Below, piece after piece: positions 33,769-43,881 of a DNA stretch of 64,000 bases. Position 1 is the first letter of the stretch; the number at the start of each line of letters is the position of its first letter. A program made the translations under genes and the position numbers. Origin of the DNA: Filosporella fistucella (taxonomy: Eukaryota; Ascomycota; Leotiomycetes; Helotiales); assembly GCA_030077755.1 (NCBI GenBank), contig JAQJZZ010000015.1, positions 2,356,001-2,420,000 of the forward strand. Reading direction: 5' to 3'. The notes beneath the pieces are model-generated. The model was given only the letters and a program-made list of their open reading frames with translations, ran no database searches and was not told where the DNA came from.

Positions 33769-35298
33769 CTACAGCAAAGATATACCTCCCATCATGGAAA
33801 TGAACACAATTGATGCAACTATCAAAGGCGACCCATTAATACCATTCATCCTCACAGCATCACTCTTCTTAGTAGAAGAACTCGATGAAATAGCAGTCTC
33901 TGTCACAGTTCCCGACCCCGCAGTCGCAGTTCCTGTACTCTCATTCTCCGAATCGCCAGCCTCTTGACTCCCACTTCCATCTAGCCCTGGTCCAGTCCCA
34001 GCACCAGTACTCATATATTTCTCCGCAATACTTGGAATAGCGGGCAGAGAGTCTCCAGTAACATCCCACTCTGAAGAAGAAGTAGGACATGATGTTGAAG
34101 CAGATGTGGAGGTTGCGCCTCCATTCCCGGATGGATTCGTGGCTTTGGCATAAGCGGATGAGAGATAACTGAAATCGTCGTTGGTTTTGACTTCGTCTCC
34201 CGATATGGTGACAAGTCCGTAGCCGTTGCCTTCTTCGGAGTATTCGTAGACAAGGCCGCCTGAAAAGACGCTGGTCATTTCCGTGTTGTATAGAGCAGCC
34301 ACTTCTTCAAAAGTGCGGGTATTGGTGATACAGCCGAATTCTGACATACTGTCTGGAATCAGCGTTGTGTTTTTTCGAGTTGCAATGAAAATTCGTCTCG
34401 ACTTACAAGAGAGGAATCCCATATCCAGTGTAATTAGCGACAAGTGTATCCCAACCTGATGTCGTGAAAGATGAAGGATCACACCACGAGTAATCGTTGA
34501 TGGCATAAAAGTCACTTCTCTCGTCGTCTGTCCCGCAATTCATATAGTCTGCCATAATCTCCTGATTTTCTGCCACGTCGGCTGCTGAATAACCAACTGG
34601 AATAGATCGATAACCCCTACTGCCAATATACTGCTTGATATCTCGTGTGACTGCTTTCACGTACGGTGCGCAATTCGTATTTGTGACATTGTTGATGACT
34701 TCGTTGCCAGAGAGAAATGCTAGCGTGTTTGTGTAATTGGCAAATGCATCGACAGTTGCAAATACACTTTGCAAATAAACGCTATTGTACGACTCTTTTG
34801 GCTTGTTTCGATTCAAGGAATACTTCGATGTATCCGTGTCGAGGACGAGATAGATTCCTGCTTCTGCGAGCGCATTCATACAATCGTCATGGTTCTTCGA
34901 GTTGTCGACTGCGTACACTCGAATTGTGTTGATGCCTAGTTTGGTGAGGTATGGGATGTCTCGTGCGCATGCCGTAGCGTTGGCAATTGGATCTGACTCA
35001 ACTCCTGTCCCACCACCTGTAGACATGAGCAGATTGTCTCAAGAAAAGTAGTAGGTCATCATACCTGGTTGATAATCAACCCCTCGAATATAAAACCTAT
35101 CCGATCCTTGATAAAAGGCTGCAGAAAGTCAACCATAATTCAAGAGTCCGGCAATAATTATGATATACCATTTCCAGTAACTGTAATTGGAGTGAGTGTG
35201 GATGTTGCTCTTGGTGCTATCGCTGGGGATCCGGCAGCTGCAGCGCTGGAAATGAGAGTGGCAACGAAATACCCAATGATAAGAGAGTGGTTTTTCAT
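33769..35298 (-). CDS. GPI-anchored 1,3-beta-glucanosyltransferase, GH72 (Gel/Gas family)
   Basis: Four exons: 35298-35169, 35118-35065, 35016-34407 and 34348-33769; introns of 50, 48 and 58 nt; 457 residues. The start MKNHSLIIGYFVATLISSAA is a signal peptide. Exon 2 encodes the family signature AFYQGSDRFYIRGVDYQP. Catalytic residues are visible: the acid/base Glu in FLSGNEVINN and the nucleophile Glu in PLFMSEFGC. A Ser/Thr-rich region follows and the protein ends in a GPI signal (NGSPLIVASIVFISMMGG). It cuts and rejoins beta-1,3-glucan chains to build the cell wall. It has no Cys-rich X8/CBM43 module, so it belongs to the short GH72- group. Confidence 0.93.
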
Positions 35299-36534
35299 TG
35301 TGCTTGGGAGTAGAAAAGAATATTTAAAATGATAAAATAACGAGAGTAAGGATATCAAAGCCTTGTTGATTCAGCCTCGCGATACTACGTAACTGTCAAG
35401 GAAAATAATGCCAAGCAAGAAACGAGTGTCTTGGCATAAATGAGGAGAAAAGAAGGAAATGCAGGAAGGGAAACGTTGACATAAAAAGGTTCGGACGGAC
35501 ACTATTTTAAGCCCCATTTAGCAAATACCTTAGTATGAGGGCTTTGTGATGTTTCTCTGGGGACGGTTACGCGGCACGTTACGAGTTACCACGTTGTGCT
35601 GAAGACTAACCGATAACCCCTGCCAAGAAATATGGAGGCAGGTCAGCTGACTTGGACTAATCGATCTGGCTGGCCACCGAAGACAAAGTGGGCTGGGAAA
35701 CAGAGACGGTCTGTCGCTTAATATATTTTCGAGGCTCTATAATATCTACGAGCGATGACACTGTTTGACTTGCACACATATCTGTTTTTGTCGCATTTGA
35801 TGATTATTTTGATTGCCACGTCTGGAAGACACGCAATTCTGGATGTGTCTCCACTGGGTAGCTGAGGAGGCAGGTGGAAAATGGTGGCACTGCTATATGA
35901 CTAGGGAGTATAGTCTATCATTTTAGATCTAGGTGTAAATCTTACCCTCAAATTCTCGGTCGTCTACAAGACATGCGAATGTACGAGAACCACCAACCTG
36001 CCTCATTCTAATGGACTCATATGGTATATGGCGTAATTGGTAACATATTGTGGAACATAGGATTAGCTTCAAGATAGTCATACCGAATGCCTTCATACCA
36101 TAAGAGTCTCCTAAAAAGCTAACGAATTTCAATCCAAACATCAAAATCCAGATGATCATCCTCTGAAAACCCAACTTGACTCTGGTCTTTATTAAATGAA
36201 ATTCGCTCAGCTGGTCTGAACAGCACAGATATATATTCCCAAATTTTTAGCTCAATTCATCATAAGAAGGATATCTTTTGTGTCTTATTATTCAACACAC
36301 AACTTTCTGTAGGCAGTTTCAATTCGCCGTGATTTAGCTTTCGGCAAACTTGAGATGAGCCAAGTGTCCTGGTTATAAATTCTGGCATAATCGAGAGATT
36401 TCCATTTTCTCACAATTTCATCTTTCCACGAGTTGAAAATTTTGGGGAGTCAGCGCAGCTGAATATCATCTTCATTTCTTCACCCAATTAGCACCGTCAG
36501 CTTCTTTCGCCTTCCAGCAATCAGCTTCACTATC
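35299..36534. other. Intergenic region
   Basis: About 1.2 kb upstream of the GH72 gene. It holds its promoter. An 81-codon minus-strand frame (35929-36174) is hydrophobic but lacks other support. No other feature recognised. Confidence 0.4.
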
Positions 36535-37250
36535 ATGGCAGGTGTTCGTGCGTTTATGATCTTGATTGACTTCCTCCGGCTATGTAACGCTTTGGTTCTT
36601 CGACCTCTGGCTGAATTCGACATTCACAAAGCCTCTTGCCAGTAGGCTATAACGAAGGTAAATTTGAGTTCGTTGGCAGAATTCACGGCATTCAAGTTCA
36701 ACTAAATGGAAATATTGAGAGTATGTATTCTGAATTTAAAGATCCTTATCCGGAAGCTACTGCAGTACCGCTGAAGGGATTCTCTCAAACTACCGAACAG
36801 GCGCCAGACTTAGTCACACGTAGCAAGGTTACTCATCTATAGATCTTTCAATCTATCTTTTGACCTTTTCTGGGCCGATCTTCAATGTTGCCCAGTTAAA
36901 GGAGAGCACTTCGGATTTTGCTCAACCAGAGAAATCGGAATTAAATACCTGAATGGATTTCATGAACTGTGCAACGTTGGCCCGCGGTCATGTGTTCGGA
37001 GCAGTTGTTCGTGGGGTGCAGGTATATTTCTGTGCAACGGGAATTGCTGGTTGCAAATGGCGCCGATTGAGTAATTGCGAGGATTTCAGGTTTTGGGTTG
37101 GTTGAATAGCCATAAGAAAATGAACTCAACTTCCAAGACCTAGTGATAAATTGTGTCACTATTCCGGGCCCGGTTGGCGTTTTGAGTTTGAACTCCGCAG
37201 GAATCCCTTTTGAAATTGTGTTCAAGGACTTTGCAATTAGCTAAGGATAC
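36535..37250 (+). pseudogene. Decayed copy of the secreted cysteine-rich protein at 38363-39297
   Basis: Several segments match the intact neighbour. GYNEGKFEFVGRIHGIQVQ with LNGNIESMYSEF matches GYTNKVLGFHGTIHGVEVT with LNGTVESMYSQF. Further on, LQCCPVKGEHFGF and LCNVGPRSCVRSSCSW with GIFLCN match LCCPLPGTDFLL and ICNVGGHACARVSCSW with AIFLCN. Here the second intron of the intact gene is absent. I could not splice the parts into one frame: the ATG-containing frame at 36535 stops at 36645 (TAG) before the first match, and the junction near 36,830 lacks a usable donor. Probably a pseudogene, but an unrecognised splice pattern is possible. Confidence 0.6.
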
Positions 37251-37389
37251 CGGCACCCTTATTGATGACAAATAAATCTTTAGAAGGTGACCTGACATAC
37301 TAATATTTGGGGACTCTCCTCTTCAAGCAATGCCATCTATCGAGGTGTTGTACTGGCGTCGGGCCCACATGATGGCACCGTTTGACTCC

Positions 37390-37660
37390 CATAGATTAGA
37401 CTTCGAACGTGTTTCTAGACAAGGCTACAACTAAATCTCTATAGATCTTGTCTAAGTACTGTTTGGTGCTTGGAGAGTCTGCAAACTATCTGCAGCATCG
37501 GAGCTCGGTCAGAATTCGCGGCAGTTGCTCTTGGGGACTTTTGATGGGCTTCATTTGCCGTCTGCCAGATATGAGTCATCGTCAGCTTGTCTCAATTGTA
37601 ACAGCTTCTGAAGGTATGGTAGATCCTTTGCGAACTCTACCCCAACTGCTGATGAATTAG
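37390..37660 (+). pseudogene. Possible third remnant of the secreted cysteine-rich family
   Basis: Two short matches only: RQGYN followed by a stop near 37,420, like REGYT of the intact copy, and VRIRGSCSWGLLMGFICRLP near 37,520-37,580, like ACARVSCSWQAAIFLCN. The rest is unrecognisable. If real it is an old, broken copy. The evidence is weak because the matches are short. Confidence 0.3.
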
Positions 37661-38362
37661 TCCTCAAGCCACTTATCCAATTCACTCCTGCCACGTTCTG
37701 GTCTGAGGAGGATTGATAGCTGTTGGTGGCCAGCAATGTGAAACTGATGGCAGAATTGACATTATCAAGGAAGCTAATCTCTAGGTATGGCTTATCAAAA
37801 GTTGTAATTATGTCGTGAATTTCATTGGGTGATCATTCAAGAGACTGAGCAGTGAGCGGAACGTTCGTTTGGAATTTATCTGCTTGTTTCCATATTCCGA
37901 GTTAGACCACAATTTCGAATCTATCTATGCATGCATGTGTGGAAGCCAAATTGTGAAAAGAAGTGAGCAGCAACGTACCTCTAGCAACCGATGTTCCTTC
38001 ACGAAAGCCTCTCACTGTCTAATTAAGAGGAATATAAGTTCGGATTACCGGCAATAACAACCCCATTTAGAACTTTAACTAAGGCTCTGGATTCCATTGG
38101 AATTTCGTCTTCAACTCTGGTCGACTGTGCTTAATGACGTAAATTAATTTGAGTGACCAGAGTGAGTGAAAAGAATCAGATCAGACAGCTTAGGGCCAGA
38201 GCTCAAATTCCTTGGGAGATAAAAACCTACTCTAGTCCCTCTTAAACCACTTGTTCTTTTCAACCAACATAACCCACTTCAATACACTCTAAACACACAC
38301 AACAAACCACATCAACCATAACTTCTACACACTCTCATACAATTGAACCACCATTCGCCAAC
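37661..38362. promoter_or_regulatory. Upstream region of the secreted cysteine-rich gene
   Basis: About 700 bp with no gene. The last ~100 bp before the ATG is C/A-rich (for example CACACACAACAAACCACATC), typical of the 5' leader of a highly expressed fungal gene. Confidence 0.35.
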
Positions 38363-39297
38363 ATGCAGTTCATTACAAAAATTATGAGCATTGCACTCCT
38401 GGCATGGACCAACTCAGTAACTAATCTAGCTACCTCTTAAGTTTAATGGCATCTGAGCTGACCTGACAAAGGTCTCTGCTGTTGCGCTTCCCGAAGGCGC
38501 CTCTATTACCACCAAGCCTTTCCGTGAGGGTTACACCAACAAAGTTCTGGGTTTCCATGGTACAATTCAGTGAGTGAAATCCATACCAATTGCTTCCTTA
38601 CCTCCTTGTATGATTTGATAAGATCCAGTCTGTCCGTTTGCTTGTCTTCATTGTTATACCTACATAGCTAGACAACATGCTGACAGAAGTGTAGTGGTGT
38701 TGAGGTGACTTTGAACGGTACCGTTGAGAGCATGTACTCCCAATTTACCACTTTGCATCCCCACGCTACAGCTTCTGACGTCGTCGCTGGTATCACCCCT
38801 AGCTCTGACGAAATCGATCTTTTTGACCGTGATACAACCAGCAAGGTATGAATGACATCTCCTCTCGGCAGATAATTCTAATCTCTACATAGACCACCAG
38901 ACTCTGCTGCCCGCTTCCAGGAACAGATTTCTTATTGGCTGATACCGATAAAATCTTGGACGGAATCGACTACTTGAAGGAGTTCAAGGGTATATGCAAC
39001 GTTGGTGGTCATGCCTGTGCTCGTGTTAGCTGCTCTTGGCAAGCTGCTATCTTTCTTTGCAACGATGTATGTCTCATTTAAATTTCGAAGAATTGTAACA
39101 GCTAATCATACTTTCAGAACAAAGACGAGATTCGATTGAACTGCGGTTATGTTGCCACATACGCAGAGGATATTGTTCAAGGCTGCACCATTACCCAAAA
39201 TAACCCTCCAGTCTTTAAAAAATACACCTGTGGTGCGGAATGGGACACTGACAATTATAATGTCATTGTCACATGGCATAACAAGCCAAGGTGCTAA
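38363..39297 (+). CDS. Secreted cysteine-rich protein, function unknown
   Basis: Five exons: 38363-38416, 38472-38569, 38695-38845, 38893-39066 and 39118-39297; introns are 55, 125, 47 and 51 nt; 218 residues. No exon is long enough to stand out as an open frame alone. MQFITKIMSIALLAWTNSVS is a signal peptide. The mature part has two halves: an N-terminal one with LGFHGTIHGVEVTLNGTVES, and a Cys-rich C-terminal half (RLCCPLPG, GICNVGGHACARVSCSW, IFLCND, RLNCGY, GCTIT, YTCG, final PRC) with about ten Cys, so probably several disulfides. Size, secretion and Cys content resemble fungal effectors or defence proteins, but I do not recognise the family. Decayed relatives lie just upstream. Confidence 0.75.
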
Positions 39298-39722
39298 ATT
39301 CCCCTTCTTACATGATAAGTCACGATCTCAATTGGGGATCAGGGTCCGAACGTTGGCGGAGACATTTTTCACACAGGGGCGTAGGGCATCTTGGAGGAAC
39401 ATATTGGGATAATTTGGCATAATGTGATCAATCTCCAGTGGTATTGGGGATTTAGGGATAGGCTGGTGGTCATGGTCTTGATAATGGTTCGCATTGCTCA
39501 GTCAACCTTTCCTATTGTCTATTTCGACACTCTTCAAGACCACATCACTCCTAGAAATGTCAAACTAGCGCATTCACTTTCAATTATACACCCTTCATGT
39601 AAAATTCTGCTAGTGCCACTTGATTTTTGATTGATGCTGAAATCTCTAGTGCGAAACCTAACTGCAAGCTGACTGTGAGGAGTCAAAATCTTTTATTCAT
39701 CTATCCAAGCGGAGCCACAAAT
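39298..39722. other. Convergent intergenic region
   Basis: About 425 bp between the stop of the secreted cysteine-rich gene and the stop of the Cip1 gene, which converge. Nothing beyond the two 3' ends is seen. Confidence 0.4.
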
Positions 39723-40507
39723 CTAACTAGTGGAGTTGGTGCACCCAACCCGAGTTGACTTGATAACTATATCATCGTACCAGAAAGTGTTGACATCACC
39801 ACCATACGACTCCCATCCGAAGTAAACACCAGTAATCTTGGGCTTCAACGAGCTTCTCTGCCACTGTGCAGCATTTGTGTTTGCAACACCAGCTTTTGCG
39901 GTCAACCCTGCAATAGGCTTGTCGTTCAGCCATGTTTCCACGGTTCCATCAGTACCAAGGTGGTATTCGAAACATTGCCACGCCCCAGTTGGAAGTGCGG
40001 TAGAAGCAGATATTCCTTGTGGAGAGAGATCGGGAAGTGTAGCATCATCTGATTCGCGGTTGAACATCAGAATCTTGCTTTGGCCTCCAATACGAAGATG
40101 CTTCTTTGCTCCTTGGGCCGAATCTGGCATTGTAATAAATGAGACGTGAGAGTCGGTAAGGGCCTTCGATGCTTTTCTATGATGGAGGTTATTAATTGCT
40201 GCTAGAGAGGTGCACTACCAAATGCGTATAACACTTACAGCCAAGTTCTAACGTAGACATCTCCAGTTGGAACTTTTGTTGTTCCAACAAAAATATGCCC
40301 GCAGTAGCCGCCAGCACCGTCAACTCTTATAGAGTTCTTTCCAGTGTGAGCTGTTGTGGTGTCCAGAGTAACTTTACCGCCTTGGTTACAGTCTGCGGCA
40401 TACGTTGGCCATGCCGTTTGATCCCATCCACTCTCAAATCCCTCCGAAACTTGGGCAATTGAAAATGGCAAGAGTGCCAGGGCAAGAATTGCAGTTTTGC
40501 TGAACAT
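39723..40507 (-). CDS. cip1: Cip1-type secreted protein (cellulose-induced, carbohydrate-active)
   Basis: Two exons: 40507-40239 and 40176-39723 with a 62-nt intron, 240 residues. The signal peptide is MFSKTAILALALLPFSIAQ. The mature protein matches the core of Trichoderma reesei Cip1 as I know it: FESGWDQTAWPTYAADCNQG, GYCGHIFVGTTKVPTGDVYV, HLRIGGQSKILMFNRESDDA, PTGAWQCFEYHLGTDGTVET, and FGWESYGGDVNTFWYDDI. Cip1 is co-expressed with cellulases; its fold resembles polysaccharide lyases, and its exact activity is debated. This copy has no cellulose-binding module (CBM1). It is divergent from the GH10 xylanase gene and shares its upstream region. Confidence 0.9.
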
Positions 40508-41457
40508 GACTGCTGCTGGATGGTACAGGATTGGAATTGAGATGGCGATGTTGATGCGAGAATGACACGAGAAGAAGTCATCACTAAGGTATTTATGTGT
40601 TCAGCCTCGGAGCCTAACCTTCCTCTTCCCGCTGCCGTTACCAAGATGGGCATGATTTTCAGGTCATTTTCATTTCTCCGCAATTCGGGAAGTGCAGGAT
40701 GTTTCGTTAGTCGAGGTAGATATATTAAGTTTATATTAAACTTCATACTTAACAGAGATACATATAACCGCTGTTAATCTCGTCTCATCCACCACAAACG
40801 CTAATTCGTCAATTGTAAACCAGTTCGAATATAAGGAACATGTTGACTGTATCATGAAAGAAGAATAAGAGAATGTGTCGCGCCCACAATCTCAGATGCT
40901 TCCTCAATTGGATAGGGGGCTCGAGTGCTCAAGATGTGTAAGATCGTACGGTGACTTCGATAATTATGGCGTCACAGGATCAAGTATGATGGCGGCTACA
41001 TTTCCAATTCAGCCGCAACGTGAAATCCGGGGCCCCTAGGAAACGGAGGGCCTGAGTGCCGGCTCACGTGAGCACATATGCAGATCCAAGCTTGAGTGAT
41101 CTGAAGCTGGAGCAATTTTCAGCTTATAAGTTATGAAGAGAATACCGTTTCTCGATCTGTCGCTTAAAATAAAGCAATAACGGCTGTGGAAAGGACCAGG
41201 AAAGTATCAAGTTAACAGAGAAGGAGGTTGTCCAGAAGTGCTGATAGAATGAATCTGGGTGACCGGAATCTTATCAACTCGATAAAGCCCAAATTTCCTT
41301 TGAAGTTACTAAGACGTCTTCAATTGACAAAATTATAGAGTCTTTGAAGATAATGAGAGGAAATGATATAACCGCAACCCCAACGGTCTAGGATTCACGG
41401 CAGCGCCGCGGATTAAGAAGACAACCACAATCTATCTCACGTGAGCGGTTCCCCTGA

Positions 41458-41464
41458 TTTAGCC
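41458..41464 (-). promoter_or_regulatory. XlnR/Xyr1-type site GGCTAAA
   Basis: Reads GGCTAAA on the minus strand, the classic XlnR site for (hemi)cellulase induction, about 690 bp from the xylanase start and 950 bp from the cip1 start. A 7-mer occurs by chance often, so only the context supports it. Confidence 0.4.
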
Positions 41465-41709
41465 GACTAGACAATAGTATTGAGTCCTAGCTTGATCTCA
41501 CGGCGTCATGGATTTTCGAAACCATGGAGGCTTGTTTGTGTACATGATCTATCTCTTGCTCAGGGCTTCTGAATTTTGGGATTTGGCGTTTTCTCAAATG
41601 CTATGGGGGAAAGCCGAGGCCTGGAAGAATGAGGGGCGAAGGCGATATATTTACCCGGCCCGCGTCCGCCCGTCCTAGTTCAACCTTAACGTACCGGCAA
41701 AATACCCAC

Positions 41710-41715
41710 CCCCAC
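41710..41715 (-). promoter_or_regulatory. CreA-type site GTGGGG
   Basis: CCCCAC on the plus strand reads GTGGGG on the other, matching the carbon-catabolite repressor consensus SYGGRG. It lies about 435 bp upstream of the xylanase start. Low-information motif. Confidence 0.3.
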
Positions 41716-42091
41716 AGTTCCCCAAATCTCGAGCCTCACCATGTGGCATCTGCTAGGTATATCATGTCGGCATCGACAGCCTGAATCCGGATAATTACAC
41801 CACGGAAGCTTAGATATATTTTGACAGTCGCGCCACACTTTGGAGTAAAGGTTTTTCCGAACCAACGCCATGGAACAAACTATCCTAAGACGATTTGAGA
41901 TAAAACTGCGAGAACCATCTGTTATTTTGACAGGATGGTTAGAGCTTGTTCCTGGACAGTTTTTCAGGCTGAATTGATTGCACAGGGTTAGTATGCTGAT
42001 CTTGTACCAAAATCTCGAAAATTGAGGGGAAGTTCCGATATGTTGCCAGAGAAGTGTCAATGTACGGGGGATACCCAGATCTCAAATTTGT

Positions 42092-42099
42092 TATATAAA
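42092..42099 (+). promoter_or_regulatory. TATA box of the xylanase gene
   Basis: TATATAAA about 51 nt upstream of the xylanase ATG, at the right distance for a short 5' leader. It is the only strong TATA element in the nearby sequence. Confidence 0.55.
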
Positions 42100-42149
42100 C
42101 GCGGTGGTCCCAACAGCCAAACCTATCTACTCATAGACTGTCTCCCAAA

Positions 42150-43331
42150 ATGCGTTCTTTCACCTTCTTGACAGCTGTGGTAGCTCTGGCGTTGGCTCAA
42201 ACGGGAGTGTCTACTCCCACAAAGCCACCCCCCAAACCATGTCCTCCCGAGTCTACGTCTGCTCCATATTTGAATCAGCTGGCGAAGCAGAAGGGCAAGC
42301 TCTGGTTTGGAACAGCAGCAGATATCCCTCAGACAAATGAGGCCACCGAGCAGTTCGACCAAGCATATCTTTCAATCCTGACAAATCCTAAGATCTTTGG
42401 GGAAATAACGCCGGCCAACATCATGAAGGTAAAACACATTGCCCTCCTACTTGCCACACTATGCACTAATAAATGACAGTTCATGTACACCGAAATCGAT
42501 CAAAATGTCTTCAACTTTACTGGTGGTGACTACTTTCTCAACCTGGCTGCCAAATCTGGAGCTAAAGTTCGTTGCCATAATCTTGTGTGGCTGTCACAAC
42601 TTTCGCCGTTCATTACAGAACAAAATTGGACCCGGGAATCATTACTTCCTGTGATGGAGAATCACATCAAGAAAGTTGTCAAACATTTCGGCGCTCGCTG
42701 CTATTCATGGGATGTGATCAATGAGGCTCTCAATGGCGATGGTTCATTCTCTTCTAGCATCTGGTATGATACAATCGGACCAGAATACTTTCATCTTGCA
42801 TTCAAATATGCCATGGAAGCCGTTAAGTCGACTGGCCATGACATCAAGCTGTACTACAACGACTATGGCATCGAGAGTCCGGGAAACAAGACAACCGCAA
42901 CTTATAATCTCGTTAAAGATCTTCAGAAAAGACGCATTCAAATTGATGGTGTTGGACTCGAATCTCATTTTGAAGTTGGCCTCACACCTTCAACCGCAGA
43001 TCAGCTGGCTGCCATCAAAGGATATATTGCACTCGGCGTAGAGGTTGCACAGACAGAGCTGGACGTCAGATTTCAGAAAGCTCCATTTTACAACGCTGCT
43101 GGACAGGCTCAACAAGCTAGAGACTACTACTCTAGTGTGGCAGCATGTATGAAAGCTGGACCAAAGTGTATTGGCACAACAGTGTGGGATTTCGATGACA
43201 AATATAGTTGGGTTCCTGGAGCCTTCGCTGGACAGGGAGGAGCAGACATTTTTAACGCAACACTGGATAGGAAGCCAGCGTACTATGCTATTGCGGAGGC
43301 AATTCAAGGCAAGCCTTGTACAGTATGTTGA
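42150..43331 (+). CDS. Endo-1,4-beta-xylanase, GH10
   Basis: Two exons: 42150-42428 and 42480-43331 with a 51-nt intron (GTAAAA...GACAG), 376 residues. MRSFTFLTAVVALALAQTGV is a signal peptide, then a Pro-rich stretch. The GH10 barrel is complete: GKLWFGTAADIPQ, FGEITPANIMKFMYTEIDQN, VRCHNLVWLSQL, CYSWDVINEAL with the acid/base Glu, YYNDYGIE, GVGLESHFEVG, and VAQTELDVRF with the nucleophile Glu, then GTTVWDFDDKYSWVP. The usual GH10 W-D pair TxWGxxDxxSW is kept in a varied form (WDFDDKYSW). It cuts xylan internally outside the cell. No CBM1 is present. Confidence 0.95.
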
Positions 43332-43881
43332 AGAAGGGATAGCATGATTCGTACGCTCTTGCAAGTACATAGGCAATTCGAGGGCTGTAATTTTGTACAT
43401 AATTGAAGTCATATGAGAATCAAACTTATGTGTTGAACGATCGAGTTGTGTCTCGGAAGTCGAAACGTGGAAGCAGACAACTGGAGGACGTACACGTCAA
43501 CGCAAGACAACACGACATATGCTTGACCAATTTCAACTTGAGTAAACAGTCTTCATACTTTTGGAAACGCTCGGACGAGTCCAGACGAAAATCAATGAAA
43601 ATCGCGGCAAGCATAAGATCAGTATTCAAATTGAATAAAGTGAAGAATAATCAGAGGACCCTCAACAGACACTTGTGTTCGAATGGTGGATGTCTCAAAG
43701 GTAAGCTAGGTAGAGGAAGCATTTGGTGTTCACGTGATCAACCTTACCCGACGCGATTCATTGTTTACACAAGCGAATCAACCCCACGTCCAACCAGACC
43801 GCCTCAACAGCGCACGAAATCATAAGGCGTAAGAGCAGAGGCCATGTTATTACTGCGTCGAAGTAGTGTTTCTACCTCACG
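43332..43881. other. Intergenic region
   Basis: About 550 bp with the 3' end of the xylanase and the promoter of HAUS6. A 140-codon plus-strand frame (43403-43825) is basic and lacks any recognisable feature, so it is not called. Confidence 0.4.

Larger units (their letters stand above)
40508..42149. promoter_or_regulatory. Shared upstream region of the cip1 and xylanase genes
   Basis: About 1.64 kb separate two divergent genes for secreted plant-wall proteins. I saw one full GGCTAAA (XlnR/Xyr1-type site, minus strand), a CCCCAC (CreA-type) and a TATA box before the xylanase. A TATTTAT (ATAAATA on the minus strand) lies about 85 nt upstream of the cip1 start, at 40590-40596. Site calls are by consensus only. 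Confidence 0.45.

Noticed and set aside
43403..43825. 140-codon plus-strand frame between xylanase and HAUS6
   Set aside because: Basic composition without any recognisable motif; likely untranslated flank.
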